Of a stretch of DNA of 58,159 bases, positions 53,411-58,159 are shown piece after piece. Every line of letters starts with the position of its first letter. Positions within the stretch are counted from its first letter, which is position 1. The position numbers and the translations under genes were made by a program. The stretch spans positions 1 through 58,159 of the forward strand of contig JAEWLI010000156.1 of assembly GCA_023393375.1 (NCBI GenBank), written 5' to 3'. The notes under the pieces are model-generated. The model made no database searches and was not told the origin of the DNA. It saw only the letters and a list, made by a program, of their open reading frames with translations. The DNA comes from Bacteroidota bacterium. Its GTDB lineage: Bacteria; Bacteroidota; Bacteroidia; Cytophagales; Cyclobacteriaceae.

Positions 53411-53443
53411 AAAGCTGAATCCTGATTGGATCAGCTTTTTTTT
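53411..53443 (+). terminator. Terminator after the SPOR-domain gene
   Basis: AAAGCTGAATCC pairs with GGATCAGCTTT (one bulged A) around a short loop, followed by a long T run (53411-53443). It lies 36 bases after the stop codon. Confidence 0.8.
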
Positions 53444-53548
53444 ATTTTCCCATAATGATCGTAAATAAAATCCAGTTATCCCCTTAATAGAACTTCAATA
53501 ATTTTTAATTTAGAGGGGAAATATCAGCAAGAACCTAAACTGACTCCG

Positions 53549-55258
53549 ATGCCTGAAAAAAGATGGACCTATATTCCCCTGCCCGACCAGGAGAAGGTGA
53601 AACAACTTGCATCATCCATCAATGTTAACAAGGTGCTCTCATCCATCCTGGTACAAAGAAATATCGTTACCTATGAGGATGCAAAAAAATTTTTCAGGCC
53701 TTCGACTGAACACCTTATTGATCCATTTCTGATGAAAGATATGGATAAGGCCATTGAAAGGATAGAAAAGGCGATCAGCCAAAATCAAAAGATCCTTATC
53801 TATGGAGACTATGATGTAGACGGCACAACATCTGTAGCCCTTGTATATGATTTCCTAAAGAAGCTTTATGCCAACATTGATTATTACATTCCTGATAGGT
53901 ACAAAGAAGGATATGGAATTTCTAAAGAAGGGGTGGCATATGCACATGCTACTAACATAGACCTCATTATCGCCCTGGATTGTGGCATTAAAGCAGTAAA
54001 TCTTGTAAGTCAGGCGAAGGAATACGGTATCGATTTCATCATTTGTGATCACCACCTACCTGCCAATGAGCTACCTCCGGCTTATGCCATTCTGGATCCA
54101 AAACAAAATGATTGCCCTTACCCATACAAAGAATTGTCAGGATGCGGAATAGGCTTCAAATTGATGCAGGCTTATAGCATTAAAAAGCATTTGGACTTAA
54201 GTATACTGTTTGCATATTTGGATCTGGTCGTAGTAAGTATCGCTTCCGATATTGTGCCCATCACGGGAGAAAATAGAACACTGGCTTTCTTGGGTTTAAA
54301 AGTGTTGAATCAATCTCCACGCCCTGGATTAAAAGCTCTCATGAAGATTGCAGGTCACACTTCTGTTGATATTAATAGTGTTGTTTTTGGGATTGGCCCA
54401 AGAATAAATGCATCGGGGAGGATTGGGCATGCAAAAAATTCGGTTGAATTATTGCTTGCTAATGACGAGAAGGAAATATTAAAATTAGCCAGCCATGTGA
54501 ATCAGAATAATGATATCCGTAAAAACTTTGATACAACAATCACCTCGGAAGCCCTGGCCATGATAGCATCAAATCCAGATATGGCCAAATCAAAATCCAC
54601 GGTGCTTTTTAAACAAGACTGGCACAAAGGGGTAATTGGTATAGTAGCATCGCGTTGCATTGAGAAGTTTTACAAGCCTACAATTATTTTTACGGAATAC
54701 GAAAATAAAGCCACAGGTTCAGCAAGATCAGTCTTCGGATTTAATATCTATGAGGCCATTGCTGAGTGCGCCGACCTTCTGGAACAATTTGGTGGCCATA
54801 AATATGCAGCTGGGTTAACACTGGACGTACAAAATGTTACTGCTTTCCAGCAAAAATTTGAAGAGGTGGTAAGCAGAAGTATTCTGGAAGAGCACCTGGT
54901 TCCACAGATAGTTGTGGACCAGAAAGTAAATCTAGATATGATCAATCATAAGTTTTTGAATATTTTGAATCAATTTGCACCTTTTGGGCCAGAAAGCATG
55001 AACCCGGTTTTTGTCTCAGAAGATCTTTGCATCAAAGGAAAACCTGAATTGTTAAAAGAACAACATGTCAAATTCCAGGTAAGGCAAAAGACATCTAATT
55101 ATACACTTGAAGCAATAGGATTTGATATGGGAGAATATTATGAAAAATTAAATTCAAATAAGCGCTTCAAAATGGCTTATACCATAGAAACCAATCATTA
55201 TAAGGGATATTCTTTTATCCAACTTAATATAAAGGATATAAAATTTGACGAAAATTAA
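53549..55258 (+). CDS. recJ: Single-stranded-DNA-specific exonuclease RecJ
   Basis: RecJ is a 5'-3' ssDNA exonuclease acting in recombination and repair. The 569-aa product has the DHH-family motifs: GDYDVDGTTS (about residues 86-95), the DHH triad (D167-H168-H169) and the DHHA1 motif EQFGGHKYAAGLTL. The middle segment FGIGPRINASGRIGHA is the substrate loop, and an OB-like C-terminal region follows (LNQFAPFGPESMNPVFV). It lies 5 bases before lptB, so the two are co-transcribed even though the functions are unrelated. Confidence 0.96.
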   Translation: MPEKRWTYIPLPDQEKVKQLASSINVNKVLSSILVQRNIVTYEDAKKFFRPSTEHLIDPFLMKDMDKAIERIEKAISQNQKILIYGDYDVDGTTSVALVYDFLKKLYANIDYYIPDRYKEGYGISKEGVAYAHATNIDLIIALDCGIKAVNLVSQAKEYGIDFIICDHHLPANELPPAYAILDPKQNDCPYPYKELSGCGIGFKLMQAYSIKKHLDLSILFAYLDLVVVSIASDIVPITGENRTLAFLGLKVLNQSPRPGLKALMKIAGHTSVDINSVVFGIGPRINASGRIGHAKNSVELLLANDEKEILKLASHVNQNNDIRKNFDTTITSEALAMIASNPDMAKSKSTVLFKQDWHKGVIGIVASRCIEKFYKPTIIFTEYENKATGSARSVFGFNIYEAIAECADLLEQFGGHKYAAGLTLDVQNVTAFQQKFEEVVSRSILEEHLVPQIVVDQKVNLDMINHKFLNILNQFAPFGPESMNPVFVSEDLCIKGKPELLKEQHVKFQVRQKTSNYTLEAIGFDMGEYYEKLNSNKRFKMAYTIETNHYKGYSFIQLNIKDIKFDEN

Positions 55259-55263
55259 AATAT

Positions 55264-55995
55264 ATGAAGTTAACCGCAGAAAATCTGGTTAAAAAATATA
55301 AAAAAAGAACAGTAGTCGATCATGTTTCCGTCGAGGTTTCACAAGGTGAAATTGTTGGATTATTAGGGCCAAACGGAGCTGGTAAAACCACTTCATTTTA
55401 TATGATCGTAGGGTTGATCAAACCTAACGATGGTCATATTTTTTTGGAAAAAGAAGATATCACAGAGCTGCCCATGTACCAAAGGGCAAAAAGAGGTATA
55501 GGGTACCTGGCTCAGGAAGCTTCTGTTTTCAGAGGGCTTACTGTAGAAGAGAATATCATGGCTGTGCTGGAAATGTCAAAAAAAAAGAAAGAGGAACAGC
55601 GCGAAAAACTGGAGTCGTTGCTGGAGGAATTTAGTCTGGGTCATGTGAGGAAAAATATGGGCAGTGTTTTATCTGGAGGGGAAAGAAGACGAACAGAAAT
55701 AGCCAGGGCATTAGCGGTTGATCCAAAATTTGTATTGTTGGACGAACCTTTTGCAGGTGTGGACCCTATAGCTGTTGAAGAAATCCAAACCATTGTAGCA
55801 AGATTGAAGAACAAAAATATCGGCATCCTCATCACCGATCATAATGTAAATGAGACATTGTCAATTACCGATCGGGCTTACCTGATGTTTGAAGGAAAAT
55901 TGCTAAAATCAGGTACAGCTGAGGAATTGGCTGCAGATGAACAAGTCAGGCGGGTTTATTTAGGCAAACATTTTGAATTGAAGAGAAAGATCTAA
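55264..55995 (+). CDS. lptB: LPS export ABC transporter ATP-binding protein LptB
   Basis: LptB is the ATPase that powers LPS extraction from the inner membrane with LptFGC. The 243-aa product has Walker A GPNGAGKTT (K41), a Q-loop in GYLAQEASVFRGLTVEENI, the ABC signature LSGGERRRTEIARALA and Walker B FVLLDEPFAGVDPI, then the H-loop LITDHNVNETL. GYLAQEASVFRGL is the LptB-specific Q-loop context. lptC lies elsewhere in the window (38718) and lptF/G are outside. It lies between recJ (5 bases) and the GH3 gene (3 bases). Confidence 0.96.
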   Translation: MKLTAENLVKKYKKRTVVDHVSVEVSQGEIVGLLGPNGAGKTTSFYMIVGLIKPNDGHIFLEKEDITELPMYQRAKRGIGYLAQEASVFRGLTVEENIMAVLEMSKKKKEEQREKLESLLEEFSLGHVRKNMGSVLSGGERRRTEIARALAVDPKFVLLDEPFAGVDPIAVEEIQTIVARLKNKNIGILITDHNVNETLSITDRAYLMFEGKLLKSGTAEELAADEQVRRVYLGKHFELKRKI

Positions 55996-55998
55996 TTT

Positions 55999-57516
55999 AT
56001 GGAAATAGTCAACTCTATCGTGACATGGGTCATGAAAAAAAGAATACATGAAGTTGAACTTTTTGTGAAGTATCCTATTGAAGTGCAGCAGGAATTATTT
56101 TCAAAACTCATTCAAACAGCCAAAAACACAGCATTCGGGAAAAAATATAATTTTGACTCTATCAAAACAAAAGATGATTTTCGCGAACGGGTACCCATTC
56201 ATGATTATACAGCCTTTTTTCCCTATATTGAACAGGTAATGAAGGGTAACCAAAATATCATCTGGCCTTCGAAAATAAAATGGTTTGCCAAATCATCAGG
56301 GACCACCAGTGCCAGAAGTAAATTTATCCCCGTTTCAAAAGAAGCATTGGAAGATTGTCATTACAAAGGTGGAAAGGATGCCTTAACCATTTACATCAAC
56401 AATTTCCCACAAACAAAGCTTTTTTCAGGAAAATCGCTGATCATTGGAGGTAGCCAACAAGTAAATCAATTGGATAAAAAACAGAACTCCTACTATGGTG
56501 ATGTTTCGGCCGTATTAATGAGCAATATGCCCTTTATGGGTCAGTTTGCACGAACACCAAGACTTGAAGTGGCATTGATGGAAGATTGGGAACAAAAGAT
56601 AGAATTAATGGCCAGCGAAACGTCCAGGGAGAATGTAACCAGTTTGGTTGGGGTACCCACTTGGACCATTATCTTGCTAAGGAGGATTATGGAGATGAAA
56701 CAAACCAATAATATTTTGGACGTTTGGCCCAATCTGGAATTGTTTATCCATGGTGCCGTATCTTTCACACCATACAGGGAAATTTTCAAACAATTGATCC
56801 CATCGCCACAAATGAGGTATATGGAAACCTATAATGCTTCAGAAGGGTTTTTCGGTGTACAGGATCAACCAGACTCTGATGAAATGCTGCTCATGCTTGA
56901 TTATGGTGTCTATTATGAATTTATACCCATGGAAGAAATAGATCAGGAATGGCCTAACACTCTCAGCTTGGAAAATGTGGAAATTGGTAAAAACTATGCT
57001 GTCGTAATCTCTACAAATGGCGGTCTTTGGAGATATAGTATCGGTGATACCATTAAATTCACTTCTGTTTATCCTTTCAGATTTAAAATAACTGGAAGAA
57101 CAAAGCATTTTATTAATGCTTTTGGCGAAGAAGTGATTGTGGAAAATGCTGAAGGGGCTATTGCCAAAGCCTGTCAGATCACCCATGCTGAAGTAGAGGA
57201 TTTTACTGCCGCACCCAAATATTTTGGCACCAATTCTACCGGATGCCATGAATGGGTTATCGAATTCCGTAAGCAACCAGATTCAATGGAAAAATTTATT
57301 CAGGTGATGGACACCACGCTAAGGGAACTCAATTCCGATTATGATGCAAAAAGACAAAAAGATATTGCCTTAAAAGTACCTGTGGTGCATAAGGCACCCC
57401 AGCATACGTTTTACAATTGGATGAAAAAAAGAGGAAAGCTGGGTGGGCAGAATAAAGTACCCCGCCTTGCCAATACCAGAGAATATGTGGAGGATATTTT
57501 AAGAATGCTTAATTGA
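55999..57516 (+). CDS. GH3-family acyl-adenylate-forming protein
   Basis: The 505-aa protein matches the GH3 auxin-responsive-promoter family, whose plant members conjugate amino acids to auxin or jasmonate through an acyl-adenylate. Visible motifs are WFAKSSGTTSARSKFIPVS (ATP-binding P-loop), YNASEGFFGVQ and LWRYSIGDTIKFTSVYPFRFKITGRTKHF. The last resembles the adenylation-domain Y-x-x-G-D motif. The ligated acid and amine are unknown; bacterial GH3 proteins are largely uncharacterised. It is 3 bases after lptB, in an envelope-repair operon with recJ. Confidence 0.88.
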   Translation: MEIVNSIVTWVMKKRIHEVELFVKYPIEVQQELFSKLIQTAKNTAFGKKYNFDSIKTKDDFRERVPIHDYTAFFPYIEQVMKGNQNIIWPSKIKWFAKSSGTTSARSKFIPVSKEALEDCHYKGGKDALTIYINNFPQTKLFSGKSLIIGGSQQVNQLDKKQNSYYGDVSAVLMSNMPFMGQFARTPRLEVALMEDWEQKIELMASETSRENVTSLVGVPTWTIILLRRIMEMKQTNNILDVWPNLELFIHGAVSFTPYREIFKQLIPSPQMRYMETYNASEGFFGVQDQPDSDEMLLMLDYGVYYEFIPMEEIDQEWPNTLSLENVEIGKNYAVVISTNGGLWRYSIGDTIKFTSVYPFRFKITGRTKHFINAFGEEVIVENAEGAIAKACQITHAEVEDFTAAPKYFGTNSTGCHEWVIEFRKQPDSMEKFIQVMDTTLRELNSDYDAKRQKDIALKVPVVHKAPQHTFYNWMKKRGKLGGQNKVPRLANTREYVEDILRMLN

Positions 57517-57539
57517 ATTAGTTTAACCTCCTATTTTTG
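57512..57539 (+). promoter_or_regulatory. Possible promoter for the fructosamine kinase gene
   Basis: ATTG (57512-57515) and TATTTTTG (57532-57539) are separated by 16 bases, shorter than the 18-20 seen elsewhere. The -7 box is 17 bases before the ATG. Because GH3 ends at 57516, read-through is equally possible. Confidence 0.3.
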
Positions 57540-57556
57540 CTATAAACACTTTTGCT

Positions 57557-58159
57557 ATGTCTGTGCTAATCATTGAAAAATTACTAAAGGAGTTCGTTTC
57601 TCCTACAATTAAAATATTAAACTCCCAATCTTTGGGTGGTGGTTGCATCAACCATGCCATGAAGATCACTACAAATGAAGGTACTTTTTTTGCAAAATAC
57701 AATCAGGATTGTCTTCCTGACCTATTTCTTAGAGAAGCTGAATGTCTGGAAGAACTGGAAAAAGCTTCTAGCTCCCTGATAATTCCTCATGTACTGGTAA
57801 AGACCACCCAAGAGGGAAATGATCCTGCTGTTTTGATCACGGAGTATTTAGAACCTCCGGGAAAATCTACTGATGATTATGATGAAAGGCTGGGGAGAGG
57901 ACTGGCGGAAATCCATCGACATATCGCCCAAAATTTCGGTTTTCATCATGATAATTATTGTGGTTCCACCGTACAGGACAATGAGTGGAACAGGGATTGG
58001 ATCGATTTCTTTGGACGTCAGCGTGTTTGGCGGCTGGTAAAACTGATTCAAAAGAAAAGGGGGTTTTCTTCTCAGGAAATGAATATTTTTTCAAAATTGA
58101 TTGAAAAACTTCCCAATCTGCTCGATCATAATCCAAAACCTTCATTGATTCATGGCGAC
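57557..58159 (+). CDS. Fructosamine kinase family protein, partial (3' end outside window)
   Basis: Fructosamine kinases phosphorylate Amadori products (glycated amines) so that they fall apart and the amine is repaired. The first 201 codons are visible. They include LGGGCINHAMKITTNEGTFFAKYN (ATP-binding loop with Lys), LRREAEC-like LFLREAECLEEL, VLITEYLEPPGKS, HRHIAQNFGFHHDNYCGSTVQDNEW and, as the last three visible residues, HGD of the catalytic loop. The frame is open to the window edge. It starts 40 bases after GH3. Confidence 0.9.
   Translation, partial: MSVLIIEKLLKEFVSPTIKILNSQSLGGGCINHAMKITTNEGTFFAKYNQDCLPDLFLREAECLEELEKASSSLIIPHVLVKTTQEGNDPAVLITEYLEPPGKSTDDYDERLGRGLAEIHRHIAQNFGFHHDNYCGSTVQDNEWNRDWIDFFGRQRVWRLVKLIQKKRGFSSQEMNIFSKLIEKLPNLLDHNPKPSLIHGD

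Noticed and set aside
1..58159. CRISPR array, insertion sequence, prophage or rRNA
   Set aside because: I found no direct-repeat/spacer series, transposase or integrase frame, or rRNA-like stretch.

Overview
The window looks like chromosomal core sequence from a Bacteroidota bacterium, most likely of the Cytophagales type. The grounds are: AT-rich DNA; almost no Shine-Dalgarno sequences; several promoters matching the Bacteroidota primary-sigma consensus TTTG-N19/20-TAnnTTTG; and typical family members (DUF3467 next to rpoC, a QEGLA-motif metallopeptidase, SemiSWEET, a DUF4168 protein, a GH3-family protein, LptC and LptB). I see no insertion sequence, prophage, CRISPR array or rRNA. The genus cannot be read from the sequence alone.

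Region 1 (1-18095, minus strand) is the translation/transcription super-cluster. In transcription order it holds tRNA-Tyr, tRNA-Gly, tRNA-Thr, tuf, tRNA-Trp, secE, nusG, rplK, rplA, rplJ, rplL, rpoB, rpoC, a DUF3467 gene, rpsL, rpsG, fusA, rpsJ, rplC and a partial rplD. It is not one uninterrupted transcript. Good terminators follow tuf and rpsJ, and each is followed at once by a new promoter. A hairpin lies between rplL and rpoB, another between rpoB and rpoC, and a promoter precedes rpsL.

Region 2 (18287-28000) holds an M1-family lipoprotein peptidase; pyrH-frr; a universal-stress-protein/cation-proton antiporter pair; a minus-strand operon of ECF sigma factor, zinc-finger anti-sigma factor, gmk and nadD; a secreted DUF4168 protein; and a SemiSWEET transporter.

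Region 3 (28089-32456) is the most unusual part. It has an N-formylglutamate-amidohydrolase-like protein, a QEGLA/DUF1704 metallopeptidase related to the eukaryotic tubulin carboxypeptidase MATCAP, a glutathione-synthetase-like ATP-grasp ligase and a PRC-barrel protein. Its enzyme types match those that add and remove C-terminal residues on tubulin, which suggests, as inference only, a bacterial peptide ligation/removal system.

Region 4 (32467-42652, minus) holds priA and an envelope-biogenesis run: coaX, an outer-membrane beta-barrel protein, a TPR protein, lptC, a CNNM/CorC-type membrane protein and a PpiD/SurA-type chaperone.

Region 5 (42719-58159, mostly plus) holds anmK, a phosphopantetheinyl transferase, an overlapping WD40-DivIVA-folB operon, tRNA-Phe, mazG, a Cys-rich NqrM-like mini-protein, glmM, a cysteine desulfurase, fumC, a SPOR-domain protein, recJ-lptB-GH3 and a fructosamine kinase gene cut by the window edge.
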